DNA of 64,000 bases, taken from positions 62,001-126,000 of the forward strand of contig NZ_QRGR01000014.1 in assembly GCF_003367245.1 (NCBI RefSeq). Reading direction: 5' to 3'. The translations under genes were made by a program, and so were the position numbers. Shown piece after piece: positions 9,444 through 18,951 of this stretch. Every line of letters starts with the position of its first letter. Position 1 is the stretch's first letter. This DNA comes from Pontibacter diazotrophicus. GTDB taxonomy: Bacteria > Bacteroidota > Bacteroidia > Cytophagales > Hymenobacteraceae. The notes beneath the pieces are model-generated. The model was not told where the DNA came from, did no database searches, and was given only the letters and a program-made list of their open reading frames with translations.

Positions 9444-12400
9444 TTAATTATGGGATACAGATACTTCGATCTCTTCTGTAATAGGTTCCGGCTTCTTTTT
9501 GAGTTTTTTCTTACCCATCATGCCGGCAAAAAGAACATAAAGTCCTGGAATCAGGAACAAGCCGACGATGGTACCGATGAGCATGCCTCCGGCTGCGGCC
9601 GTACCGATGGACCTGTTACCCAAGGCACCGGCACCACTGGCCACGCACAGCGGGATAAGACCGGCAATAAAGGCAAAGGAAGTCATCAGGATAGGGCGGA
9701 GCCTGGAATAAGAACCTTCTACGGCCGCCTCCAGTACCGACAAGCCTTCCTTACGCCGTTGCACGGCAAACTCCACAATCAGGATAGCATTCTTCCCCAG
9801 CAAACCAATCAGCATAATCAGCGCTACCTGGGCATACACGTTGTTCTGCAGCCCGAGCAGGTGCAAGGCTGCAAAGGCTCCAAACACACCGGCAGGTAAA
9901 CAAAGAATGACAGGCAGCGGGAGCAGGAAACTTTCATACTGGGCAGCCAGCAGCAGGTACACGAACACAAGGCAAATGATGAAGATATAAATGGCTTCCT
10001 GGCCGGATGATACCTCCTGCCGCGTCATGCCATACCAGTCGTAGGTAAAGCCTCTTGGCAGGGTCTCCGCGGCAACCCGTTCAATGGCCGCAATGGCGTC
10101 ACCGCTACTGTAGCCGGGGGCAGGGCCTCCTTTTACTTTTGCGGAGGTATACATGTTGTGGCGGGAAAGCTGCTCCGGCCCATATACTCTTTCCATGCTG
10201 ATGAAGGAAGAATAGGGCACCATCTGGCCCTTGTCGTTTTTCACCTGCAGTTTCAGTACATCTTCCGGCCTTGCGCGGTAGCTGGGGTCGGCCTGCACCA
10301 TGACATCATACATCTGTTCAAAGCGCACAAAATCTGAAACATACAAGCCACCAATCAGGGTTTGCAGGGTACTCATGGCCCGGTTGATGGTGACACCATT
10401 CTTGGCGGCCATATCCTGATCCATATGCAGCATGTACTGCGGGAAATTTGGGTCAAAATCTGTAGCGGCATGGGCAATCTCGGGTGACTTTCTCAGCTCG
10501 GCGATAAACTCATTTGTCACCTGGGCCATACGCTGCAGGTTACCGCTGCCGGTGCGGTCAAGCACCTTCATCTGGAAACCACTGGAATTACCGAATCCCG
10601 GCACAGTAGGAGGAAGAAAAAAATCTATCTGTGCATCCGTAATATGCCTGGTTCTTTCCTCCAGCTTGCGGATGGTTTCATGAATGGGCTCTTCCCGTTC
10701 GTCCCAGGATTTCAGGTTTACCATACCCATACCGTAAGAGGCGCCCGATAAGCCGGTGGAGAGATTGTACCCCGCCAGCGAGGTAAAGGACTCTGCCACT
10801 TCAATGGTTTTCGTTACCTGGTTAATGTTGTCCAGTACGCGCTCTGTTCGCTCTACCGTGGCACCGGCAGGCGTTGTCACGTCCAGGTAGATTACGCTTT
10901 GGTCTTCTGTGGGGATAAAACCTGTTTGCAGCACTGCGCTGATGCCCCAGGTTGCTGCAAAAAAGACAAGCAACATGGCAACAGTAATCAGCCTGCGGCT
11001 GGCCAGGAAAGCGACGCTGCCTCTGTACTTCATCGCAAAGGCATTGTAGCCACGGTTAAACCCGCCGAAGAAGCGCTGCATTATGTTTTTCTTCTTTTTC
11101 CCGTGATGGGTGTTGCGGAGCATAAGGGCACACAGCGCAGGTGTGAGCGTCAGCGCATTAACACCTGATATCACAATGGCAATGGCCAGCGTAAGCGAAA
11201 ACTGACGATAAAATATACCTATCGGCCCCGACATAAAAGCCACCGGCACAAACACTGCTGACATCACCAGGGTAATGGCAATAATGGCGCCGCTGATTTC
11301 ATGCATGGCAGCAAAGGTGGCTTGCCGTGGCGGCATATTTTCCTCCTCCATCTTGGCATGCACCGCCTCTACCACCACAATGGCATTGTCCACAACAATA
11401 CCGATGGCCAGCACCAACGCAAATAAGGTGAGCAGGTTGAGGGAGAAACCCATCAGCTCCATAAAGAAGAGTGTACCTATCAGGGCCACTGGCACGGCCA
11501 GTGCCGGTATAAGCGTAGAACGGAAATCCTGCAGGAAAATGAACACCACGATGAACACCAGAATGAATGCCTCCAGAAGCGTTGTCAGCACGTTTTGAAT
11601 GGACGCATCCAGAAAGCGGGAAACATCATACGTAATCTCATAATCCATACCGGGAGGGAAGGTGTTGGCTTCCAGCTCCACCATCCGTTCCTTCACCCGC
11701 TCAATCACATCCCGGGCATTTGAACCTGGCCGCTGCACGACCATGAGCGCGGCCGCCGGCTGGCCATCTGTTTTCGAGATACGCCCATAGTTCAGATTCC
11801 CTAACTCTACATCCGCTATATCTCTCAGGCGGAGCACAGAGCCATCGTCATTGGCTCTAATTACCAGGTTCTGGTACTGCTCCGGCTCTTCAAATCTACC
11901 CGTGTAGCGCAGCACATACTGCAGCATCTGAGGGGCTTTTCCTGAGCTTTCCCCTATCTGCCCGGGAGCGGCCTCTACGTTCTGGTTCTGAATTGCCAGG
12001 ATTACCTCGTCAGTGGACACCTTGTAGGCCGTCATGCGGTCAGGCTTTAGCCACACCCGCATCGAGTAGTCTTTGGTGCTCATGATTTCGACAAACCCGA
12101 CGCCGTCTACCCTCCGCAGTTCCTGCAGTATGTTCAAGTCAGCGAAGTTGTAGATGAACTTCTCGTCCAGCTCAATGTCCTCGCTCATCACGTTGATGTA
12201 GAGCAGCAGGCCTTCCACCTCTTTTTCCACTGTAACCCCGGCTTTGATTACATCCTCCGGCAAGTCACTTACAACTGTTGTTACCCGGTTCTGTACTTCT
12301 ACTGCTGCCTGATCCGGATCGATACCGGCCTCAAAGTAAATTTTGATACCTGCCGTTCCCCTGTTACTGGATACAGAAGACATATACATCATGCCCGGCA

Positions 12401-12614
12401 CACCATTGATAGCTTTTTCTAAGGGAGTGGTCACCGTGTTTGCCACCACATTGGCATTGGCGCCACGGTACTTAGCCCTTACCGAAACAGTAGGCGGAGC
12501 TATATCAGGAAAAAGGGCAACAGGTAAGGTGAAAAAAGCAAGCAATCCCAGTAAGGTTATAAAAAGGGATATAACAAGGGAGAGTACCGGTCTTCGTATA
12601 AAAATATCAAACAT
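9444..12614 (-). CDS. RND multidrug efflux transporter, HAE1/AcrB type
   Basis: This is the proton-driven inner-membrane pump of the tripartite system. The reading frame opens at 12668, but homology begins with MFDIFIRRPVLSLVISLFI, so ATG 12614 is the likely start. That leaves 37 bases after the adaptor gene and gives about 1056 residues, the usual size. Twelve membrane segments in the 1+5+1+5 pattern, two large periplasmic loops and the proton-relay motif in TM4 (LALVLAIGIVVDNAIVVVEA, with the Asp) are visible. The C-terminus is a Lys-rich cytosolic tail. Substrates cannot be read; HAE1 members export hydrophobic and amphiphilic drugs. Confidence 0.95.
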   Translation of the reverse strand: MFDIFIRRPVLSLVISLFITLLGLLAFFTLPVALFPDIAPPTVSVRAKYRGANANVVANTVTTPLEKAINGVPGMMYMSSVSSNRGTAGIKIYFEAGIDPDQAAVEVQNRVTTVVSDLPEDVIKAGVTVEKEVEGLLLYINVMSEDIELDEKFIYNFADLNILQELRRVDGVGFVEIMSTKDYSMRVWLKPDRMTAYKVSTDEVILAIQNQNVEAAPGQIGESSGKAPQMLQYVLRYTGRFEEPEQYQNLVIRANDDGSVLRLRDIADVELGNLNYGRISKTDGQPAAALMVVQRPGSNARDVIERVKERMVELEANTFPPGMDYEITYDVSRFLDASIQNVLTTLLEAFILVFIVVFIFLQDFRSTLIPALAVPVALIGTLFFMELMGFSLNLLTLFALVLAIGIVVDNAIVVVEAVHAKMEEENMPPRQATFAAMHEISGAIIAITLVMSAVFVPVAFMSGPIGIFYRQFSLTLAIAIVISGVNALTLTPALCALMLRNTHHGKKKKNIMQRFFGGFNRGYNAFAMKYRGSVAFLASRRLITVAMLLVFFAATWGISAVLQTGFIPTEDQSVIYLDVTTPAGATVERTERVLDNINQVTKTIEVAESFTSLAGYNLSTGLSGASYGMGMVNLKSWDEREEPIHETIRKLEERTRHITDAQIDFFLPPTVPGFGNSSGFQMKVLDRTGSGNLQRMAQVTNEFIAELRKSPEIAHAATDFDPNFPQYMLHMDQDMAAKNGVTINRAMSTLQTLIGGLYVSDFVRFEQMYDVMVQADPSYRARPEDVLKLQVKNDKGQMVPYSSFISMERVYGPEQLSRHNMYTSAKVKGGPAPGYSSGDAIAAIERVAAETLPRGFTYDWYGMTRQEVSSGQEAIYIFIICLVFVYLLLAAQYESFLLPLPVILCLPAGVFGAFAALHLLGLQNNVYAQVALIMLIGLLGKNAILIVEFAVQRRKEGLSVLEAAVEGSYSRLRPILMTSFAFIAGLIPLCVASGAGALGNRSIGTAAAGGMLIGTIVGLFLIPGLYVLFAGMMGKKKLKKKPEPITEEIEVSVSHN

Positions 12615-12651
12615 TCTATCTAATTCTAATAAGCTATCGTCTCTTAATTCA

Positions 12652-13794
12652 TTACAATGTGGCCGCAATCAGACTATCCATGCCCACCAGCCTTGGCGTA
12701 ATCTGCATGCCACTCTCAATACTTTGAATCCCCTCCAGTACAATCCTGTCACCGGGCTTCAGCCCGGACTCCACTATGTAAAAGGAAGAGAAGCGGGTTT
12801 GGGGTACAAAACTTTTCATGCTGACCTGGTTTGTGGAATCAACCAGAAAGACATAGTTTTTATCCTGAATTGAAAAAACAGCTTTCTGGGGTACCAGGAT
12901 GGCATCTTCCACCGCATTAGACAAAACAATGTTACCCGAGGCACCATGTTTCAATGTCTTGTCAGGGTTCGGAAAACGGGCTCTGAACGCGATAGAACCG
13001 GTACCTGACTTGAACTCACTTTCCACGGTCTCAATATTTCCTTCGTAAGGGTAGGGGCTGCCATCAGCAAGGATTAACCTCACTTTGTTGTTCTTCTTCT
13101 GAGGGTCCTCTGCCTGTATTTTTATGTACTGCAGGTATTCGTTTTCAGAAACATTAAAATAAACGTAGATGGCGCTGATATTAGAGGCAGTGGTTAGCAG
13201 GGAACCATGATCTATCAGGCTGCCGGTTCTATGCGGTATGCGGTCGATGATCCCGTCAAACGGTGCCCGTATACTGGTATATGACAATTTAATGGATGCA
13301 TTGGAGATGGTGGAGCGGGCCGCTACGATTCTGGAGTTGGCGGCGTCGAGCTTGGCTTTGGCTACATCAATCTCAGTTTTGGAGATCACGTTTTTTTCTA
13401 CCAGCATCCGCAGCCTGTCGATTTCCAGCTTTATCCCTTTTGCTTCTGCGAGGGCGCCTTGCAGGTTTGCCCGCGCCTTCGCCAGCTCTTCTTTGTATTC
13501 CTCATCATTGAGTTTGAAGAGCAGCTGGCCTTTTGTTACTTCCTGTCCTTCGTCTACATACACCTGCTCCAGGAACCCCTGCACCCGCGCCCGAAGCTCT
13601 ACATTCTGGACCGCCTGTATATCGGCAACATATTGATGATGCAGTACTGTGTCTTTCGCAATAATTTGTGTGACAGGAAATACCTGCTCTGATTTTCTTT
13701 CATTAACCACCTGACTTTCGGCCGAACACCCCGCTGTAAAAAGTGCAACAAGTAAAAAAAGAATGGTAGGAAAGGCCTTTGTCTTGTTCTTCAT
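12652..13794 (-). CDS. RND efflux periplasmic adaptor lipoprotein (MFP/AcrA-like)
   Basis: This 380-residue membrane fusion protein bridges the pump and the outer-membrane channel. It has a lipoprotein signal with lipobox FTAGC, a biotinyl-lipoyl-like half domain (VELRARVQGFLEQVYVDEGQ), an alpha hairpin (residues about 105-170), the second lipoyl half (IRAPFDGIIDRIPHRTGSLI) and the beta-barrel and membrane-proximal domains. It is the first gene of the minus-strand operon adaptor-pump-channel. Control probably comes from the promoter and palindrome at 14021-14093. Confidence 0.94.
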   Translation of the reverse strand: MKNKTKAFPTILFLLVALFTAGCSAESQVVNERKSEQVFPVTQIIAKDTVLHHQYVADIQAVQNVELRARVQGFLEQVYVDEGQEVTKGQLLFKLNDEEYKEELAKARANLQGALAEAKGIKLEIDRLRMLVEKNVISKTEIDVAKAKLDAANSRIVAARSTISNASIKLSYTSIRAPFDGIIDRIPHRTGSLIDHGSLLTTASNISAIYVYFNVSENEYLQYIKIQAEDPQKKNNKVRLILADGSPYPYEGNIETVESEFKSGTGSIAFRARFPNPDKTLKHGASGNIVLSNAVEDAILVPQKAVFSIQDKNYVFLVDSTNQVSMKSFVPQTRFSSFYIVESGLKPGDRIVLEGIQSIESGMQITPRLVGMDSLIAATL

Positions 13795-14020
13795 AATTAG
13801 CTATGTGGTTATAAGCGGTATTCAGAGGTTTGTTGGTTGCTTATGAGACAGCAACAGGGACAGAAATCTACACCAGGGCGGTATATTCGAAGTTATATGA
13901 AGCCTTACATCCAGAAGATGCAAGCTTATTAAGATGATATATAACTATTTCAAGCCTCTATTTGACTGTTTGCAAAAGCAAAGCCAACCTCTAAATCCCA
14001 GAAACATTAAAGAGATATTA

Positions 14021-14093
14021 AAATAAACGTCAATTAGCGTTTATTTGTTCATCATAATGTATCAAATATAAGAAATAATGTAGGTTATGGCAA
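14021..14093 (-). promoter_or_regulatory. Promoter and operator-like palindrome of the RND efflux operon
   Basis: On the minus strand a TTG (14091-14093) is followed after 20 bases by TATATTTG (14063-14070), which matches the Bacteroidota -33/-7 promoter pattern. About 10 to 35 bases downstream of the predicted start of transcription lies a near-perfect 26-base palindrome with arms AAATAAACG / CGTTTATTT (14021-14029 and 14038-14046), placed as a repressor operator would be. TetR-family repressors often control such operons, but no regulator gene is adjacent. The rest of the 566-base gap holds no gene. Confidence 0.6.
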
Positions 14094-14297
14094 GGTACTA
14101 CATAAATAGTATAATATGTAGATATAAAGCTGTCGCTATGAATATTAGAAGAAGCTGCACCCGCTGCTGGCTTTTAAGTATGACTTTTTAAAGATAATGT
14201 CATTTTTTTGTCGTTTATTCCTGATGCAGAAATGTCAGATAATAGCTATTTCTTTTGCTTAATATTTTAGCGTTCCGGGGTTGAGAACGTTTTTTTC

Positions 14298-14339
14298 TAA
14301 AAAAGACAAGCCACTCTCAGTTTTGAGAGTGGCTTGTCT
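14298..14339 (-). terminator. Intrinsic terminator of the SGNH esterase gene
   Basis: Perfect 16-base arms (14304-14319 and 14324-14339) with loop GTTT are followed, on the minus strand, by a run of U residues. It starts about 20 bases after the stop of the esterase gene. Confidence 0.8.
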
Positions 14340-14360
14340 GAACATTAACTGCAAACAGAT

Positions 14361-15476
14361 TTACATACCCGGCTGCAGCAGCTGGTTAAAGAAAGGCACC
14401 AGTTCCTGAGCCAGCACATCATGCTCTTCCACGCTTGGGTGCCCGGTGCAACCACTTGCCTGCATCGGCTGAAAGAAATGTAAGGCAACCGGTTTGTCAG
14501 CAGGATATCGGGCATCAATTTGTGCTTTTACCTCTGTCAGCGCGTTTTGCAGGGTCAGTCTGTTGTTACCGTTCACCATCGGGCTGCTCAGCAGAGCAAT
14601 CCGGGCCTGCGGATACTTTGATTTTACCAGCTGCACAAACTTTACATATTCGTTTATGAAACGCGTGCTGTCAAATGGTAGTCTTTCTCTTTTGCCGTCG
14701 CCCTGGCTGAAATCGTTTGTGCCTAAGGCTATGCTAACTACCTGCGGTGTATAGGTGCCAAAATTCCAGTGTTGCGGGTTGTTGTCCTGGAAATCAATTT
14801 TCTCATACACCTGTGGCATCGCCGGGCCATCGCTGTTCCAGTTGCGGTAAGCGCCAATGCCGCTCACGCAGCTGACAATATAATTGGCACCCACTGCTGC
14901 TGCAACCCTGGGGCCGTAAGCCATCAGGGCATTGTGCTGGTCGTGGTACTCGCCGGTGCCACAAGGTACCTCAGACGGATCGGCAGCCGCACCACAGGTA
15001 ATACTGTTTCCTATAAACTCAATAACCGGGGCGGCAGGTTTTTTTATTGCGCTTACGTTTTTGCCGGTTACTTTCTCTATTGCAATGGGGCCGGTATGGG
15101 CTTCGGTTGCTTTATAAACCCAAACCGTATGCTTGCCGCCTGTGGGCGCTTTAATTACAATGGGGTCTGCTGAGTCACCGGAGACTCTGATTCTTTTCTG
15201 ATATACCCCGTCCAGCTCATACTGCAAATAATTATGCCCGTTGCCATTCGGTATGGAAGCAAAAATCCGGCTTTCGTTTCCTTCGAAGGTATACCCAAAG
15301 TGCACCGCAGAACTTATCAGTTCCAGGTTCTGAGCTAAGTTTAAGGTATGCCTTCCGTAGGGCTGCAAAGCAGTTGCCGGTAACGCATCGATTGCGTGTT
15401 TGCTGCTATTGGTAGAGGAACAGCTTAAGCAGAACAGGACGGCAGCTGCAGCCAGGTGTGTGTATTTTACTTTCAT
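14361..15476 (-). CDS. SGNH-type carbohydrate esterase lipoprotein (CE2-like)
   Basis: The 371-residue protein has a lipoprotein signal (lipobox LSCSS region, cysteine near residue 19), an N-terminal jelly-roll of about 130 residues and a C-terminal SGNH hydrolase domain. The blocks are GNSITCG (nucleophile serine near residue 158), ALGTNDFS and GCTGHPSVEEH with the catalytic His. This two-domain order is that of CE2 deacetylases, which remove acetyl groups from plant polysaccharides. It is a single gene with its own terminator. The exact substrate is unknown. Confidence 0.85.
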   Translation of the reverse strand: MKVKYTHLAAAAVLFCLSCSSTNSSKHAIDALPATALQPYGRHTLNLAQNLELISSAVHFGYTFEGNESRIFASIPNGNGHNYLQYELDGVYQKRIRVSGDSADPIVIKAPTGGKHTVWVYKATEAHTGPIAIEKVTGKNVSAIKKPAAPVIEFIGNSITCGAAADPSEVPCGTGEYHDQHNALMAYGPRVAAAVGANYIVSCVSGIGAYRNWNSDGPAMPQVYEKIDFQDNNPQHWNFGTYTPQVVSIALGTNDFSQGDGKRERLPFDSTRFINEYVKFVQLVKSKYPQARIALLSSPMVNGNNRLTLQNALTEVKAQIDARYPADKPVALHFFQPMQASGCTGHPSVEEHDVLAQELVPFFNQLLQPGM

Positions 15477-15743
15477 CTTGAAGTTTGACTACTACTAACT
15501 GCATGCAAGATGCACCGCATTCTTTGGTGTTACAATGCTTTTGTAGCGAATTAGCTTAAGCACCAGGTGCAGTCATGCTAGTAATAGCCATTTACTCCCT
15601 GTCTCCTGAAGTAAAAAAGAAGAGTCTTTAATTTATTACCAGATGGCAGGACGGGCAGGAAAAGTTCTAACAAGGAGGTGCTACTGCCGTACAGAAAGGT
15701 GCAACAATATATTTTACGACAACACTTATATATTATATATACT

Positions 15744-16610
15744 ATGGCAAACGAAACAACATTTTCAAAAACATATACGATAGGCGGAGACCTCACCGTG
15801 AACAGGATGGGGTATGGTGCCATGCGCATCACTGGAGAGGGCATCTGGGGACCACCAAAGGACCACGATGAAGCGATACGTGTGCTGAAGCGATCGGTAG
15901 AACTCGGTATCAACTTTATAGACACGGCAGACAGTTATGGTCCCCATGTTTCGGAGGAGCTGATTGCAGAAGCATTGTACCCTTACCCTGAGGACTTGGT
16001 GATTGCGACGAAAGGAGGCCTTACACGCACCGGCCCTAATGTATGGCCTATCAATGCAGACCCTGATTACCTGCAAAAGGCATTAGAGGGAAGCCTGAAA
16101 CGACTAAAGCTAGACAGGATAGACCTGTACCAGCTGCATCGGGTGGATCCGGAGGTTCCCTACGAGAAAACGCTCGAATTCCTGCAACGGGTACAGGAGG
16201 AAGGGCTGGTGAAACACATCGGTCTTTCAGAAGTAACGGTGGAACAGATAGAGGAGGCGCAGGAATATTTTGACGTGGTATCGGTGCAGAATAAGTATAG
16301 CGTCGACTTCAGAAAATGGGAGGATGAAGTGGAGTATTGTATAGAAAATGACATCGCTTTTATTCCCTGGAACCCGATAAATGCCGGTAATGTAGGTGCT
16401 TTAGAAAAGCTACAGGAAATAGGGCAGAAGTACGATGCCTCTGCGCACCAGATAGCCCTGAGCTGGCTCCTGCACCGGGCCCCAAACATCCTGCTTATTC
16501 CCGGTACATCCAAAGTGAAGCACCTCGAAGAAAACTATAAGGCGCTGTCGATTTCTTTATCTGAAGAAGACCTGGAGGAACTGGATGAGATAAAGCAGTC
16601 GGAAAAATAA
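15744..16610 (+). CDS. Aldo/keto reductase
   Basis: This 288-residue NADPH-dependent reductase has a TIM-barrel. The frame opens at 15678, but the family-like start is MANETTFSKTYTIGG at 15744. The sequence GINFIDTADSYGPHVSEELI carries the catalytic Asp and Tyr, YQLHRVD holds the catalytic His region, and IPGTSKVKHLEEN is the cofactor-binding loop. The lysine expected between them is in VIATKGGL. It is monocistronic, with an intrinsic terminator 44 bases downstream. The physiological carbonyl substrate is unknown. Confidence 0.93.
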   Translation: MANETTFSKTYTIGGDLTVNRMGYGAMRITGEGIWGPPKDHDEAIRVLKRSVELGINFIDTADSYGPHVSEELIAEALYPYPEDLVIATKGGLTRTGPNVWPINADPDYLQKALEGSLKRLKLDRIDLYQLHRVDPEVPYEKTLEFLQRVQEEGLVKHIGLSEVTVEQIEEAQEYFDVVSVQNKYSVDFRKWEDEVEYCIENDIAFIPWNPINAGNVGALEKLQEIGQKYDASAHQIALSWLLHRAPNILLIPGTSKVKHLEENYKALSISLSEEDLEELDEIKQSEK

Positions 16611-16653
16611 GGCTTTCCAGCTTTATTCAACAGTAGCAGAAATTTACTATAAA

Positions 16654-16692
16654 GAAGCGCCGTCCTGATAATAATTGGGGCGGCGCTTTTTT
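16654..16692 (+). terminator. Intrinsic terminator of the aldo/keto reductase gene
   Basis: The hairpin AAGCGCCGTCC / GGGGCGGCGCTT is followed by TTTTTT. The rest of the 345-base gap up to the DUF1059 gene (16693-16955) is AT-rich and shows no other feature. Confidence 0.85.
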
Positions 16693-16955
16693 GATCTATA
16701 GCAATGTATTTTAAGTATTGCCGGGTACTGTAATAATGATCAAACTTTAAATTAAAAATGTAGTATTTAAGTTTAATGCTGCTAGTAAGAGTGTATGTGA
16801 GAATACAGGGAAGCTACACGTGCAAACAACAAGGTTCATTCACCAGAAACCTCTGTATACGACCAGATCTATTGCTGATCTGAAGACGCAAAACAGACAT
16901 CTCCTTAATTCCGAATCATGAAAATCAATTAATCACAAACATAAAATTCAAGACC

Positions 16956-17147
16956 ATGAAAAGATTAAACTGCCGTGACGCCGGTTTTGACTGCGATGGT
17001 GTTTTTCGTGCTGAAACCGATGAAGAAGTACTAAATCAGGCAAGCCAGCACGCACGTGAAGTGCACGGTGTAACAATAACAACAGAGCAGGCAGCAGAAC
17101 TAAGAACGCTGATTAAAGACGAGGGTATAAGAAACGGAGTCCATTAA
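16956..17147 (+). CDS. DUF1059 small protein
   Basis: This 63-residue protein matches DUF1059 over its whole length: LNCRDAGFDCDGVFRAET, then a helix with the conserved HAREVHG. The two cysteines and the histidines suggest metal binding, but no function is established. It lies just upstream of the broken DUF5995 gene on the same strand, separated by 64 bases. Confidence 0.85.
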   Translation: MKRLNCRDAGFDCDGVFRAETDEEVLNQASQHAREVHGVTITTEQAAELRTLIKDEGIRNGVH

Positions 17148-17211
17148 GCAGGTAGCAAGTATTATTGTCATATACTTTAGTTAAATTATACTGTAAATAA
17201 ACGCTGCTACC

Positions 17212-17568
17212 ATGACGCTCCTTAAAACAGTATGTAAAACAACAGATGAGGTAATTACGGCCCTTGACAATATTATTCAGCAAAGTATCAGCACCAACGA
17301 CAGGGCAGGATATTTTGCTGTATTATACTACCTCGTGACCTGCCGTGTGAAGGAGGAAATCATCCATCATGAGTTTGATGATGGACCACGTATGGAGCGG
17401 CTCGATGTTTTATTTGCAAACCGTTACCTGGAGGCATGGCACCTCTGGAAGGAAGGCAGACAGCCAACGGCTTCGTGGGGAGTTGCTTTCAGAAGCGCTA
17501 CGCTTGCTCCGGCTATCATCCTGCAACATCTTCTATTGGGCGTAAACGCACACATTAACCTGGACTAG
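17212..17568 (+). pseudogene. DUF5995 protein, N-terminal half of a frameshifted gene
   Basis: These 118 residues are the N-terminal half of a DUF5995 protein: DGPRMERLDVLFANRYLEAW and the family hallmark LQHLLLGVNAHINLD. The frame then meets TAG at 17566-17568. The other half follows in another frame at 17589-17981. If one C is added before the TAG, the reading becomes NLDLGIATAETMKGQ and joins smoothly, so a single-base deletion near 17565 explains the break. The joined protein would be about 256 residues, the usual size for the family. DUF5995 proteins have no established function. Confidence 0.8.
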
Positions 17569-17588
17569 GTATCGCAACCGCTGAGACG

Positions 17589-17981
17589 ATGAAAGGCCAG
17601 CACATGCCGCTCATTAAAGGAGACTTCGACAGGATAAATGCCATACTCAAGGCAATGGTGGATAAGGTGCAGGACAACCTGGGAAAAGTGTCTCCGCTGA
17701 TGGGCTTGCTGGATATGTACAGTAAAACGCACGATGAACTACTGGTTGGTTTTAGTATAGTAGCGGCCAGGGAAGGTGCCTGGCTATTTGCACAGGAACT
17801 GAGTTATAAGACAGGTGATACTTACCAGGAGTGTATACTTAACCGCGACAGACGAATAGCTGGTTTAGCCAGGCGCCTGGCAAGCCCTTCCAGCTACTTT
17901 ATGAGGCTGGTCCTCAAAACCATCCGTGCTTCTGAATGGCGAACTCCTGCGGCCAACATTCAACTCCTTAAAATTAGCTGA
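17589..17981 (+). pseudogene. DUF5995 protein, C-terminal half of a frameshifted gene
   Basis: This 130-residue frame opens at an internal Met but is coding already from about 17565 (LGIATAETMKG). It has the family C-terminus: LIKGDFDRINAILKAMVDKV, SPLMGLLD and REGAWLFAQEL. It is in a different frame from 17212-17568, as expected after a one-base deletion. Whether this is a true mutation or an assembly error cannot be told from the sequence. As it stands neither half should make a functional protein. Confidence 0.8.
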
Positions 17982-18161
17982 GGTAACGCCGACTGCAAAT
18001 TCGCTGCACAAAAGTTTGAGATTGTAAATTCAGAACAGCTAATAAAAGTTAGTGAGATAGGGTGCGAACGGAGCACATCAGCAAAGTCTTTAAATTTTCA
18101 AAAAAAAATTTTGCTGCGGTGTTAGATTCCATATATTGTATCGTTAAAACAATATATACCT

Positions 18162-18776
18162 ATGTACAAGCTTAAACAACTTCTGATTTTGTGCCTGATA
18201 GCAGGCGCACTGGTATCATGCGGCAAAGAAACTGATCCAGAACCGGTATCAACTGCAGAACAGGACTACCTTCCAACCACAAAAGGATCTACCTGGGAGT
18301 ACGGGGGGATTTCGCCCTACACCTTAACTGCTACGGGGGAAACCAAGGTCATCAATGGTAAAACCTTTCACGTGATGGAGACGACAGAAGGCACTGAGAA
18401 AAGAAAATCCTATTTATTGAAAGAGAAAGGAGTCTACACGGGAATTGGTATGCATCCTGAGCTGGGAGACGTGGAAATTGCCATCTTAAAAGAGGAGACG
18501 CCAATTGGGAAACCCTGGGAGCAGACAAATACCATCAATGGAGTAGAGACTAAGATGACTTTGAGCATTGTTGCGAAGGGCGTTTCTAAAACGGTAGAAG
18601 GTAAAACATATCAAAACGTAATTAACGTGAAAATGGAAACTTCCTATATTTTCATGGGTATAGAAATAGATTCAGACGTTACTACCAATTACTACTTTGC
18701 CAAAGGCGTAGGAATTATATTGTCAGATTTTGGTGCTATGGGGCAGGTTCCCTTGCTGACCTACGATGTTAAATAA
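18162..18776 (+). CDS. Putative lipoprotein of unknown function
   Basis: The 204-residue protein has a clear lipoprotein signal (LLILCLIAGALVSCGKE, cysteine at 20) followed by an acidic linker. The beta-rich body starts with DYLPTTKGSTWEYGG, a form common in Bacteroidota surface lipoproteins. It should be anchored in a membrane, probably the outer one. I do not recognise a function. It is not in an operon, and two hairpins follow. Confidence 0.75.
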   Translation: MYKLKQLLILCLIAGALVSCGKETDPEPVSTAEQDYLPTTKGSTWEYGGISPYTLTATGETKVINGKTFHVMETTEGTEKRKSYLLKEKGVYTGIGMHPELGDVEIAILKEETPIGKPWEQTNTINGVETKMTLSIVAKGVSKTVEGKTYQNVINVKMETSYIFMGIEIDSDVTTNYYFAKGVGIILSDFGAMGQVPLLTYDVK

Positions 18777-18794
18777 ACCCTTTACCCGCTCTGT

Positions 18795-18886
18795 CTGTTT
18801 TACTGGCCTACAGTAAAACAGTGAGGACTGATATCTATTACAAACAAAAGGCAATGGCATTAAAAGGCTGTTGCCTTTTCTGTTTG
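18795..18886 (+). terminator. Two consecutive hairpins after the lipoprotein gene
   Basis: The first hairpin has 11-base arms (18795-18805 and 18811-18821). The second has arms AAAAGGCAA / TTGCCTTTT (18846-18854 and 18871-18879). They lie between the lipoprotein gene and the REP palindromes and could end transcription from either side. Confidence 0.5.
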
Positions 18887-18901
18887 TAAAATAGACTGGC
18901 T

Positions 18902-18950
18902 GTTTCGGATTTGTAATCCGAAACCTCTGAGAAGCGGATTTGTAATCCGC
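18902..18950 (+). repeat. REP-like palindrome pair, left
   Basis: Palindrome 18902-18924 (10-base arms GTTTCGGATT, loop TGT) and palindrome 18934-18950 (7-base arms GCGGATT, loop TGT) share the core CGGATTTGTAATCCG. Confidence 0.8.
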
Positions 18951-18951
18951 A

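Noticed and set aside
10899..11598. Several plus-strand ORFs of 80-110 codons inside the RND pump gene
   Set aside because: They are shadows of the strongly supported minus-strand transporter.
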